Source: Bacteroidota bacterium
GTDB lineage: Bacteria > Bacteroidota > Bacteroidia > Chitinophagales > Chitinophagaceae
DNA length: 64,000 nucleotides
Direction: 5' to 3'
Assembly (NCBI GenBank): GCA_018266775.1
Contig: JAFDZS010000008.1
Coordinates: 186,001-250,000 of the forward strand
Under the pieces are notes generated by a model that made no database searches, had not been told where the DNA came from, and saw nothing but the letters and a program-made list of their open reading frames with translations. The position numbers were made by a program, and so were the translations under genes. How positions within the stretch are numbered: the first letter of the stretch is position 1; each line of letters begins with the position of its first letter. Of this stretch, positions 8,817 to 17,837 are shown in pieces.

Positions 8817-11800
8817 TTAATTTTTATCATAGATTTCATTTTCAGGGAGGCTGAAATAAAAGCTGGCTCCTTTATTTACAACGGCTTCAGCCCAAACTTT
8901 CCCTCCATGTTTAGAGATTATTTTTTCCACTATAGCCAGGCCTATTCCGGTGCCTTCAAATTCATCTGCTCCATGCAGGCGCTGAAATACACGAAAAAGT
9001 TTGTTCTTATATTTTTCATCAAAACCCACGCCATTGTCTTTCACAAAAAATACAGTATGCCCGTTATTTTTTTGTGCGCCAATCTCTACCAGCGGTGCTT
9101 CCTGCTTGCCGGAATATTTTACTGCATTAGATATCAGATTTACCCACACCTGTTTCATAGTGCTGTTATCTGCTTTCACAACGGGCAGTTCATGTATTTG
9201 CCAATGTACTTTATCCTTATCTTTCATTGCCATCTCTTCAATTACTTCCTTTACAAGGTTACCAGTATTGACGGTGGTACGGTTAATTTCATGCCGCCCC
9301 ATTCTTGAAAAAGTCAGCAGGTCATCAATAAGATGGCCCATTTTTGCAGTATTGTTCCGTATCACATTAATAATACGCTGTGCATCCCCGTCCAGTTCCT
9401 TCCCATAATCTTCTTCCAGTATGGTGGAAAAACCGATTATGGCACGTAATGGTGCCCGCAAATCGTGGGATACTGAATAGGAAAAAGCTTCCAGTTCTTC
9501 ATTGGCCTTTTTTAATTCCTCAGTACGCTTCAACACCCTTTCTTCCAATTGCGCATTCATTTTTATAATGCTTTCTTCTGCCAGTTTTCTTTCAGTAACA
9601 TCCATAGAAAGAATGAAAATACCTTCTGGTACCGGTTGTATACTTAATTCAAACCAACCCGAACTGCCATCCGGAAATTTGAATTCATTTTCTATATGCC
9701 TGGATATCTTTTCTTTCATACACTTTCTGAAAATGCTAAATAGTTCAGTGTTTTCAATACCCGGGTATTTTTCCATCATGGTATACCCCAGCAGATCTTC
9801 CTTATTGCTTTTTCCCTGCTGTGAAGCCGCGTCATTGATGTATTTATACCGCCAGTCAAAACCAATAATTTGTGCACCTTCCAGCATATGATCCAGCGTG
9901 TTGCGGTATTGCTCTTCACTGGCTATTAATTTATCTTCGGCAAGTTTTCTCAGGGTAATATCATTACTTAATATCAGGTTGGCCATTTTACCTTTCCACT
10001 GAATACGGTGGGCAAATATTTCCACGTAAATAATTGACCCGTCCTTCTTCATATGCTTCCATACACCACGATAATGCTGTTTAATATTATCGGTAATTAT
10101 CCGGATGTCTTTAAGGTATTTTTCTTTTTCTTCTTCCGGCCTGATGTCGATAGTGGTGAGGGTTAAAAATTCTTCTTTTGAATAACCGTATTTTACTGAA
10201 GCCATTGTGTTCACATCAAGAAAACGGTAAGTATCCACATCCACCACCCACATGGGTAGTGGATTATTATCGAAAAGGTATTGATAACGTATCTCATTGT
10301 TTTTAATCTCTTCCGTACGTTCCTGTACTTTTTGCTCCAGCTCCTCATTATATTTTCTTAATTGACCTTCCAACTGTTTGCGGATGGTAATGTCTTTTAC
10401 AATAAAGAAGAATGAAGTGATAGTGCCTTCATTATTTTTAATACAGTTTCCCGAAACAGAACCAAAAAAACGCATTCCATTTTTATGAACCAATTCCATC
10501 TCTGCATACCATGATCCTGCTTTGATCAAATCCTGCAACACACTATCCACTTCTGCTTCGCTGTATTGAGAAAGGCCGAGTTCTATCCCGGTATGCCCCA
10601 TCACTTCAGCTGCCTCATAACCAAAAAGTTCTTTAGCCCCTTTGTTCCATGAAATAATACGCAGGTTGGTATTCATGGAAACAATTGCATCGGACGATAT
10701 CTCCACCATTTTTGCAAGATGACTCAGCTGTTCGGTTAATTTTTTTTGTTCAGTAATATCAACGCTTACTGATACATAATTGGTAATAATACCTTCATTA
10801 TTCCTGATGGTTGAAGAAGAAGACAATACATAAATGGGTTCGCCCTGCCTGGTAAACCGCTTAATTTCTCCTGACCAGTAATCCTTTGATGTAATCAGAT
10901 CCAGAGCCTCTTGTTTCTCTTCGGGTGTAATAACTGTTTTCAATAATTCATTGGGGTCTTCGCCTATTGCTTCTTCACTGGTATAGCCGTACATTTTAAC
11001 AGCGCCAAAATTCCAGCTTTTTATGGTTAACGTTTCTGCATCCAGCGTGTATATGGCATCGTTAGCTCTGTCTACCTGCCGGTACAGCAATTCCATTTGT
11101 TCCAGTTCTTTCTTCCTTGCCGTAACATCCCTGGTGATTTTTACGTAACCGTATAATTTCTCTGAGTCATCATGCAAAGCTGCATATAATACATCAGCCC
11201 AAAAAAGTGATCCGTCCTTTTTTACCCGCCAGCCTTCTGTTTCGTAATTGCCTTTTTGCACTGCCATCTGCATATTTAATGCAGGCAATCCTTTTTCCCT
11301 GTCTTCGGGCGTAAAAAAAATTTCGTAGTGTTTCCCTTTTAATTCACTATCGGTATAGCCTTTTAAGCTTGAAATGCTGCTGTTGGAATCGGTGATAATA
11401 CCATCGGTATCCAGTATAATAATGGCATAATCTTTCACACTTTTCAGCAACAGCCTGAAGTATTCGTCCCGCTTTCTTATTGCTGCCTGGGCCTGCTTCT
11501 GTTCGGTCAAATAAAACTGTTCTTTACGCAGAAAAATTAATAACACGATAAAACTTACTGCAATTACGGCAACCAGTATCCGGTTCATCCAGGTGGTGGT
11601 ATGGGCTGCGTTTTGCCTGCGTTGCTCCAGTAAACTGCTTTCATCTTCCTGAATGTCTGCAATAAGTTTTCGCACTGCATCCATATTTTCCTTTCCATAA
11701 CCAGATGCCACCAGTTTTGAAGCAGCAAGCATTCCGCTTTTATTCATTAAAGCAATGGTGGAGTCTGCAAAAGCTAAACGCTCCTGCACATATATACGGA

Positions 11801-12137
11801 GCGAGTCTATCCGCTGCTGCTGTGCAGCATTATCCAGTGTGAGCAGTTTAAGCTGTTCAAGCTCTTCTTTAATTGTTGTTTCAGATTGCATTTCCGGTTC
11901 AAGAAAATTTTTATTACCGGAAAGTATGTATCCTCTTGAAGCTGTTTCATTATCGGTAATAGTAGCTAATACTTTAGATGATTGAAATAATACCTCCTGT
12001 GTATGCGATACAAGGACGGCATTTTGTTTAGCCTGGTTTGACTGCTGTATCAGCAGCACAATAATGGCCACGAATATCAGCAAAACCAGCATAAGCACTG
12101 CGGACAATATTCTGTTAGTTGTTAGCCGGAAGCGCAT
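8817..12137 (-). CDS. Membrane CHASE3-5xPAS HisKA histidine kinase
   Basis: The order is: a transmembrane helix (about residues 9-30), a periplasmic CHASE3 sensor (about 35-180, with NETASRGYILSG), a second transmembrane helix (about 185-203), five PAS domains (about 218-340, 350-465, 470-590, 610-735, 740-860), HisKA with SVSHDLRAPLRA (about H891), and HATPase_c (ISNAVKYS, DNGVGF, GTGIGLAIV). The phytochrome-type HisKA fits the Rcp1-like REC gene that follows after 15 bp. It should integrate an extracytoplasmic signal with several cytoplasmic ones. A perfect TGTAG-N8-CTACA palindrome lies 86 bp upstream of its ATG. The first PAS domain shares ETEGWRVKKDG and LFWADV with a PAS domain of the kinase at 52769. 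Confidence 0.94.
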   Translation of the reverse strand: MRFRLTTNRILSAVLMLVLLIFVAIIVLLIQQSNQAKQNAVLVSHTQEVLFQSSKVLATITDNETASRGYILSGNKNFLEPEMQSETTIKEELEQLKLLTLDNAAQQQRIDSLRIYVQERLAFADSTIALMNKSGMLAASKLVASGYGKENMDAVRKLIADIQEDESSLLEQRRQNAAHTTTWMNRILVAVIAVSFIVLLIFLRKEQFYLTEQKQAQAAIRKRDEYFRLLLKSVKDYAIIILDTDGIITDSNSSISSLKGYTDSELKGKHYEIFFTPEDREKGLPALNMQMAVQKGNYETEGWRVKKDGSLFWADVLYAALHDDSEKLYGYVKITRDVTARKKELEQMELLYRQVDRANDAIYTLDAETLTIKSWNFGAVKMYGYTSEEAIGEDPNELLKTVITPEEKQEALDLITSKDYWSGEIKRFTRQGEPIYVLSSSSTIRNNEGIITNYVSVSVDITEQKKLTEQLSHLAKMVEISSDAIVSMNTNLRIISWNKGAKELFGYEAAEVMGHTGIELGLSQYSEAEVDSVLQDLIKAGSWYAEMELVHKNGMRFFGSVSGNCIKNNEGTITSFFFIVKDITIRKQLEGQLRKYNEELEQKVQERTEEIKNNEIRYQYLFDNNPLPMWVVDVDTYRFLDVNTMASVKYGYSKEEFLTLTTIDIRPEEEKEKYLKDIRIITDNIKQHYRGVWKHMKKDGSIIYVEIFAHRIQWKGKMANLILSNDITLRKLAEDKLIASEEQYRNTLDHMLEGAQIIGFDWRYKYINDAASQQGKSNKEDLLGYTMMEKYPGIENTELFSIFRKCMKEKISRHIENEFKFPDGSSGWFELSIQPVPEGIFILSMDVTERKLAEESIIKMNAQLEERVLKRTEELKKANEELEAFSYSVSHDLRAPLRAIIGFSTILEEDYGKELDGDAQRIINVIRNNTAKMGHLIDDLLTFSRMGRHEINRTTVNTGNLVKEVIEEMAMKDKDKVHWQIHELPVVKADNSTMKQVWVNLISNAVKYSGKQEAPLVEIGAQKNNGHTVFFVKDNGVGFDEKYKNKLFRVFQRLHGADEFEGTGIGLAIVEKIISKHGGKVWAEAVVNKGASFYFSLPENEIYDKN

Positions 12138-12492
12138 AACAAGCTATTGAATTAGGTATAAGGTTATGTATTTGCCTTTAATTAAGCTTACAATGAATTT
12201 ACTAAAAATAAAATTAATTTGTTTGTAGAAAATGTACTACATCAAAGTACAGAACACTTTTTCTTCCTGGCGGAATTATTCCTCTTCAATGAAAAGCCTT
12301 TACTGTAAAGGGTTTGTTACATTGCTGTCAGCAAAATGACAGGGGGAGGTTTTTAACTATCATTAAATTTTGCAACAAAACTTGCTTTATTTAAATGCGC
12401 TGTAAAAAATATTTTACGGTTTTACCTGCCGTGAATATTATTTACTCAGTAACCAAAGCATATGATTTAAAGATACTGCGGCAACAGATTTG
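12138..12492. other. Intergenic region upstream of the CHASE3 kinase operon
   Basis: This 355-bp spacer lies between the hybrid kinase stop and the CHASE3 kinase start. It carries the TGTAG-N8-CTACA palindrome (12224-12241) and a short hairpin CTGTCA-GCAAAA-TGACAG (12325-12342) without a T-run on the minus strand, so I do not call it a terminator. The rest is AT-rich with no reading frame of interest. Confidence 0.5.
12224..12241. promoter_or_regulatory. Putative operator TGTAG-N8-CTACA
   Basis: A perfect 5-bp inverted repeat with an 8-bp spacer (AAAATGTA), 86 bp upstream of the CHASE3 kinase start. The same arms and the same spacer length occur at 20131-20148 and 39982-39999, and one base off at 6136-6153. 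Recurrence only in front of regulated-looking genes suggests a dimeric repressor or activator site. The cognate regulator is not identified. Confidence 0.55.
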
Positions 12493-15400
12493 CTATACGG
12501 CTTCCTGCTGCATTATTTTTTTTAGTTCCTCCAGCACTTTTGTCAATGTGCTTTCGAGCAACTGAATAAGTTGCACCAGCCGTCCGTTATGATTACTTTC
12601 AGTGGCCATTGATTCTATTTCCCTGATCTCGGTTTTAAGTGTACTAATACCCATATTATCAATTGACGGTTTGATGCGGTGGGCTATCTTTTTTATTGCT
12701 TCAAAATTTTTCTCCAGGTAAGCAGCCTTAATTTCTTCCAACGCAACAGGCATCTGTTCAATAAACAGTTTCACCATTTTATCAACAAAGGAGGTGTTGC
12801 CTCTTGCTATTTCATTAAGTTTAGACAGGTCAAAAAGTCTTTCTTCCTGCAACATACCGGTGCGCTGCTGTTGTTGCGGCAGGCTCTTACCCAGCCATTT
12901 TGAAACTATATTTAAAAGTTGTGCTTCTTCAAATGGTTTGGACAAATAATCGTTCATGCCTGCAGCGAGGCATTTTTGGTTATCGCCATTAATGGCAAAT
13001 GCTGTTAATGCTATAACCGGCAATGTGGTACTGATACCGGCACGAATGTGTTTGGTGGCTTCAATTCCGTCCATTACCGGCATCTGTACATCCATCAGCA
13101 CCAGGTCTATATTATATTCTTTTATTTTTTCTATAGCCTCTGCTCCATTGTAAGCATCATAAACTTCCGCACCATAATTATTTAAAATGGTACCCGCCAC
13201 CAGCTGGTTCATTTCATTATCGTCTGTAACCAATATTTTTTTCCCTTTCAATAAACTGGTATCCGTAATCGTTACTTCCTTGTAAGGCAAATCGTTCATA
13301 TTGCCTTTTTCCAGCGGTATTACAATGGCAATAGTGGTGCCTTCATTTTTTTTACTCTCTACCTTAATCGCAGCTTCCATAAGATCGACCAGTTCTTTGG
13401 TAATACTCATACCCAGGCCGGTGCCTCCATATTTACGCATTACAGAACTGTCTTCCTGCGAAAATTTTTCAAATAGTTTACTGGCAAAATTTTCATCCAT
13501 ACCAATACCGGTATCGGCAACTTTTATTTCTATGGTTTGTTTGCCGGCTGCATCCATCAATACGTTGCATGAAATATCAACACCGCCTTGATGGGTAAAT
13601 TTTATTGCGTTACTTACCAGGTTTAACAGCACCTGGTTTAAGCGGTAGGGATCACCAATTAACACAGGCGATAATTTCGCATCGCAGAACGAATTGGTGA
13701 AATACAGGCCTTTCTCTTCTGCCCTGTGCATCATTACCTGCATTACCCGGTTCATGACTGTTTGAGGTTCGAATCCAATTTTTTCCAGCGTTAATTTACC
13801 CGCTTCTATCTTGCTGAGGTCAAGAATATCATTGATGATGATAAGCAGGTTATCAGCTGCGGAATGAATAGTGCTGAGGTAGAAATGCTGGTCTTTATTC
13901 AGCTTAGTTTTAGCCAGCTGGTTCGTCATGCCCAATATAGCATTCATGGGTGTACGAATTTCGTGGCTCATATTGGCCAGAAAAGTTTGTTTGGCATTAA
14001 CCGATGATTCAGCCTGTTCCCGTGCCTCAATTAATTCTATCTCCAGTTGCTTTTGCTGGGTAATATCCAGGTGAATACCTATAGAACCCACCAGTTCGCC
14101 ATTGTCATTAAATCTTGGGGCGCCGCTGATGAGCCACCACTTTAATTCCCCGCGTTTATTTTTTAATGCAATTTCATAAGCGTCAGAAATACCCTTTTTA
14201 CGCAGGTCATTCTTTTGTTCCAGCAGTTCTTCATTTTCTCCTTTCGCAAAAAGCATGGACGCTTTTTTGCCAATCAATTCCTCAATACTGTAGCCGCTCA
14301 TTTCACAAAAACTCTGGTTGGCAAACTGTATAGTTTCTGCATTATCCACTTCCAGCAAGCCAAGGTTCATATTGGCAATAATGCTGCGGTATTTTTCTTC
14401 TTTAAGTTTTATAGCCTGTTCAGATAATTTTCTTTCTGTAATATCTATATGTGTACCAATGATGACCATTGGTTTTCCGTTCTCATCAAACTCGGTAACC
14501 ACACCACGGTCCAGTACCCATTTAATAGAACCGTTTTTATGTATCAGCCTGTATTCATTGGTATGATGGTCTATCAGGCCCTGTTGATATTTCAGATTAT
14601 TTTCTTCCAGTAACTTTTTATCATTCGGGTGTACACAATTCCACCATAAATCAGCAGCATTATCATACTCACCGGCGGCATAACCCAGGAAAACACTGCT
14701 TTTATTGGAAAAATAAGTGGTACCGGTTTTCAGGTTGTGTTCCCAGTAGTTGTCTCCCACATTGGTAAGTGCCAGCTTCAGCCTTTCATCATATTCTTTC
14801 AGTTTTCGTTTTACTTCCTTTTCCTCTGTTATATCTTCTATAATGGCAAAGTATTGCACCACATTTCCATTGGCATCATTGGTGGCCTGGCCGGTTACCC
14901 TGCCCCAGAATGTAGTGCCATCTTTCCTGTAATGCAGCACTTCAATATTAAATGAACGTCCTTCAAAAAAAGCGGATACCATATTTTGTATGGCTTCTTT
15001 CTCGCTTAACTCTCCCTGGCATAGTTCCAGCGGGGTTTTGCCAAAAATCTCTTCAATATCATAACCGGAAATTTTAGCAAACCCTTCATTACTCCATATG
15101 ATTTTTCCATGCGGATCGGTGAATACCACCCCATTTTCATTGGCACTGGCCACAAGTGATATGCGGCGGTATTCCTTTTCTATGTTTTTTCGTGTAGTGA
15201 TATCCGTATGTGTACCAATAATGCGTTTAGGCTTTCCGCTGCGGGTATAATTGATGATCTTTCCGCGGTCCAGTATCCAAAGGTATTCGCCGCTTTTATG
15301 TTTAACCCGGTATTCACGTTTGTGTGAGGTTATTTTTCCACTGTAATAATCCCTGTCGGTTTCATCTATAATGTGTAAATCATCGGGGTGTATACGGCCC

Positions 15401-16665
15401 AGCCATTCGCTGGCATCATTCTCAAACTCATCTTCCTCATATCCCAGCATCAGTTTATATTGTTTGGAAAAATAGACTTCTGTTGTTTCAAAGTCATATT
15501 CCCATACGCCATCTCCTGCGCCTTCCAATGCAAACTGCCAGAGCTCTTCACTGGCTTTTAAATCTGCCTCTGCTTTTTTCCGTGCAGAAATATCCCTTAT
15601 AAATCCACAAAAGAAAGTTCCGTTATCCTGTTTTACCGGTATGATGGAAAGCTCAACCGGAAATTCCAGGCCAGATTTATTGATAGCAGTAGTTTCAAAT
15701 ATTTTTCCTAATACCGGCCCTTCACCCGTTTGATGATAATGATACAAGCCTTCCTGGTGCAGGCGGCCATGCCGGTATGGTATGATGGTTTCGGTTAGTG
15801 TTCGTCCCAAAATTTCTTCTTCCTGCCATCCAAATATTTTTTCTGCCTGCGGGTTCCAGAAGGTTACTTCACCTTTATCATTGATGATAACTATTGCATC
15901 CAATGCAGCATTCAATATTAAACGATTGGTAAGCTCACTTTTTGCAATAGCATCCTGTGTTCTCTTTCTTTCTGTAATATCATGATAACTCCAGTAATGG
16001 CCACGGTATTTTTCATCTACAAAAATGGGAATATAATCCCGTTCAAAAATTCGTCCGTCCGCCAACTCCAGTATTTCGGCAGTTACAAGCGCTTTGTTTT
16101 GCATCAACCTTTGTATACCCAAAACAAATTTTTCAGGTTCTTTAAACAGATGTTTGCTTTGTTCAGCACTGGAGCTGCAGTCTGAACCCTGTAAACTATC
16201 GGGCGATTCAGGAATGCCAAACATATCGCAAAATGCCTGGTTGGTAAAAACAATATGGCGGTGCTCATCTTCCAGCAAAATTGCATTTTGCATGTTGGTA
16301 ATGAGTGAAGAAAATATTTGTTCTGCCTTTTTTCTTTTCCCCACCTGCTGTGTTAAATAACGGGCAATGATCAGCAGGTCGTCCATATTGCTGTTCTTAT
16401 CTTCTCCTGTAATGGTACCTAATGCCTGTTTTAATTTTTCAACAGACTTGCGGCGTACATATACTTCATGCTCCAGCTGCTGGTTGATGTGTACATATTC
16501 TTCTTCACTAATGCGAAAAGCCCTGTCTGACAGGGCGGCATCGCGTTCATAAGCAGAATAGGATTCATTAATGGCGTGTAAAAATTTTTGCACACCCGGA
16601 TCATTGCGTAATACCTCCGGTAAAAACTTATTGATCTGTTTCTGTAATAATTTATGCGTGTTCAT
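12493..16665 (-). CDS. 6xPAS hybrid histidine kinase with REC and C-terminal HPt
   Basis: A soluble 1390-residue protein. After a helical N-terminus come six PAS domains (from about residue 115 to 870), HisKA with NMSHEIRTPMNA (about H901), HATPase_c (VSNAIKFT, DTGIGM, GTGLGMSI), a receiver (VTDDNEMN, phospho-site LVLMDVQMPVMDG at about D1192, YLSKPF), and an HPt domain with IAHRIKP (about H1329). It therefore contains a full His-Asp-His phosphorelay and can pass phosphate to separate REC proteins. Its HPt is closely related to the stand-alone HPt protein in the EPS operon (22894-23259). Its start overlaps the FIST gene by 14 bp, implying translational coupling and a shared sensory function. 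Confidence 0.95.
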   Translation of the reverse strand: MNTHKLLQKQINKFLPEVLRNDPGVQKFLHAINESYSAYERDAALSDRAFRISEEEYVHINQQLEHEVYVRRKSVEKLKQALGTITGEDKNSNMDDLLIIARYLTQQVGKRKKAEQIFSSLITNMQNAILLEDEHRHIVFTNQAFCDMFGIPESPDSLQGSDCSSSAEQSKHLFKEPEKFVLGIQRLMQNKALVTAEILELADGRIFERDYIPIFVDEKYRGHYWSYHDITERKRTQDAIAKSELTNRLILNAALDAIVIINDKGEVTFWNPQAEKIFGWQEEEILGRTLTETIIPYRHGRLHQEGLYHYHQTGEGPVLGKIFETTAINKSGLEFPVELSIIPVKQDNGTFFCGFIRDISARKKAEADLKASEELWQFALEGAGDGVWEYDFETTEVYFSKQYKLMLGYEEDEFENDASEWLGRIHPDDLHIIDETDRDYYSGKITSHKREYRVKHKSGEYLWILDRGKIINYTRSGKPKRIIGTHTDITTRKNIEKEYRRISLVASANENGVVFTDPHGKIIWSNEGFAKISGYDIEEIFGKTPLELCQGELSEKEAIQNMVSAFFEGRSFNIEVLHYRKDGTTFWGRVTGQATNDANGNVVQYFAIIEDITEEKEVKRKLKEYDERLKLALTNVGDNYWEHNLKTGTTYFSNKSSVFLGYAAGEYDNAADLWWNCVHPNDKKLLEENNLKYQQGLIDHHTNEYRLIHKNGSIKWVLDRGVVTEFDENGKPMVIIGTHIDITERKLSEQAIKLKEEKYRSIIANMNLGLLEVDNAETIQFANQSFCEMSGYSIEELIGKKASMLFAKGENEELLEQKNDLRKKGISDAYEIALKNKRGELKWWLISGAPRFNDNGELVGSIGIHLDITQQKQLEIELIEAREQAESSVNAKQTFLANMSHEIRTPMNAILGMTNQLAKTKLNKDQHFYLSTIHSAADNLLIIINDILDLSKIEAGKLTLEKIGFEPQTVMNRVMQVMMHRAEEKGLYFTNSFCDAKLSPVLIGDPYRLNQVLLNLVSNAIKFTHQGGVDISCNVLMDAAGKQTIEIKVADTGIGMDENFASKLFEKFSQEDSSVMRKYGGTGLGMSITKELVDLMEAAIKVESKKNEGTTIAIVIPLEKGNMNDLPYKEVTITDTSLLKGKKILVTDDNEMNQLVAGTILNNYGAEVYDAYNGAEAIEKIKEYNIDLVLMDVQMPVMDGIEATKHIRAGISTTLPVIALTAFAINGDNQKCLAAGMNDYLSKPFEEAQLLNIVSKWLGKSLPQQQQRTGMLQEERLFDLSKLNEIARGNTSFVDKMVKLFIEQMPVALEEIKAAYLEKNFEAIKKIAHRIKPSIDNMGISTLKTEIREIESMATESNHNGRLVQLIQLLESTLTKVLEELKKIMQQEAV

Positions 16666-17794
16666 AGAACGATGTGATCGTCATGGTTTGATTGTGCAGG
16701 CGGCAATCTCCGCCTTCATTAAAGGGAGAAATTTCTCCATAAGAATAAAATCCGGCTACCGGTGTCTGGTACCCTAAAGAATCAATTACGGCTTCCACTT
16801 CTTCATCAATTCTTGGCCCCAGTATCAATTTCCGGCCAACGCAGCTAACCAGCAGGGAAAAATCGGGCTTACGTTCTTTATCCTGGTTAGTGTGCTGTGC
16901 CGCACTGGATGCTGCTGCCGTAAGTTTATCAAAATTGGCTTTCATAAAGCGCACTTTAGATCCCTCCGGTATGTCGCCGGCAAATGTCATACTTTCCTGT
17001 TCATCATCTATGGAAAGAATGGTTCTTACCACAGGTTGCGGGCTGCCGGGTAATGTAACAGACAGCGGGAATAACAATGCAGAACCGGGTAAATGATCGG
17101 CATCGGGGCCCAAATATTTTCTATACAAATCCAGTGCACTGTGGTGATTGATCTGGAATAATTTATTTCCTGTGGCTTTGGTTACTTCACGCTCCGGGCC
17201 GAATGTGTCCCAGCCGCCCTGCGAGCCATGAGTAACTGTAATATTCTCACCATAAAACCCAACGGCTACAATATTTCCCTGTGCCGGCATTTCGTTTAGC
17301 CCTACCAGTGTGGATTTAAATTCTGCACCATCTCCTGCCAGCCCGCCCGTTACAAGAATATTTTCACCGGCAGCTTTGTTCAGGCCTTTCACTAAATCAC
17401 TGCCATTGACCAGGCCGCCGTCTGAAAACACAAGTATATGTACCAATCCTTCCAGCGGAAGTTGATGCACCAAAGCCTGTGCAGCATCTTCGCTGTTTTT
17501 AAAAGCATCAATGTTTACACGGGCAGATTTAATGAGTGTATTGTCGAAAGTAATGGCCACGGCCACTACAGAATTATCCTGTACAGTTTCGTGAAATATT
17601 TCACCGGCAGTACTGCACATGGTTATTTGGGATGCGGGAAATTTTTGATTTACGATCCGGTACACATCAGGGTCTGCCAGTTGTATGCGTGAGCCAAAGC
17701 ACAATACCAGTTGTGCATAAGGTTCGCTGGCATCCTGTTTGGCAATATGTTGTACCAGTTGCTGGTTTTCCAGCCTGTAAAGTGTGGCCTTCAT
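16652..17794 (-). CDS. FIST N/C-domain sensory protein
   Basis: The whole 380-residue protein matches the FIST architecture: FIST_N (about residues 30-230; CSTAGEIF, SDGGLVNG, TGGLAGDG) and FIST_C (about 235-370; ALDLYRKYLG, GFYSYGEISPF). FIST proteins are thought to bind small ligands, perhaps amino acids, and to feed two-component systems. No signal peptide or membrane segment is present. It sits 43 bp downstream of the sigma-54-type regulator and overlaps the hybrid kinase by 14 bp, so it is a likely input or modulator of that kinase. The ligand is unknown. Confidence 0.92.
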   Translation of the reverse strand: MKATLYRLENQQLVQHIAKQDASEPYAQLVLCFGSRIQLADPDVYRIVNQKFPASQITMCSTAGEIFHETVQDNSVVAVAITFDNTLIKSARVNIDAFKNSEDAAQALVHQLPLEGLVHILVFSDGGLVNGSDLVKGLNKAAGENILVTGGLAGDGAEFKSTLVGLNEMPAQGNIVAVGFYGENITVTHGSQGGWDTFGPEREVTKATGNKLFQINHHSALDLYRKYLGPDADHLPGSALLFPLSVTLPGSPQPVVRTILSIDDEQESMTFAGDIPEGSKVRFMKANFDKLTAAASSAAQHTNQDKERKPDFSLLVSCVGRKLILGPRIDEEVEAVIDSLGYQTPVAGFYSYGEISPFNEGGDCRLHNQTMTITSFYEHA

Positions 17795-17837
17795 AAGAAA
17801 TTGTTTTGTGTTTAATAAGTGTAAATCAGATCTGTTT

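Noticed and set aside
12325..12342. CTGTCA-GCAAAA-TGACAG as terminator of the hybrid kinase gene
   Set aside because: The stem is only 6 bp and no T-run follows on the minus strand.
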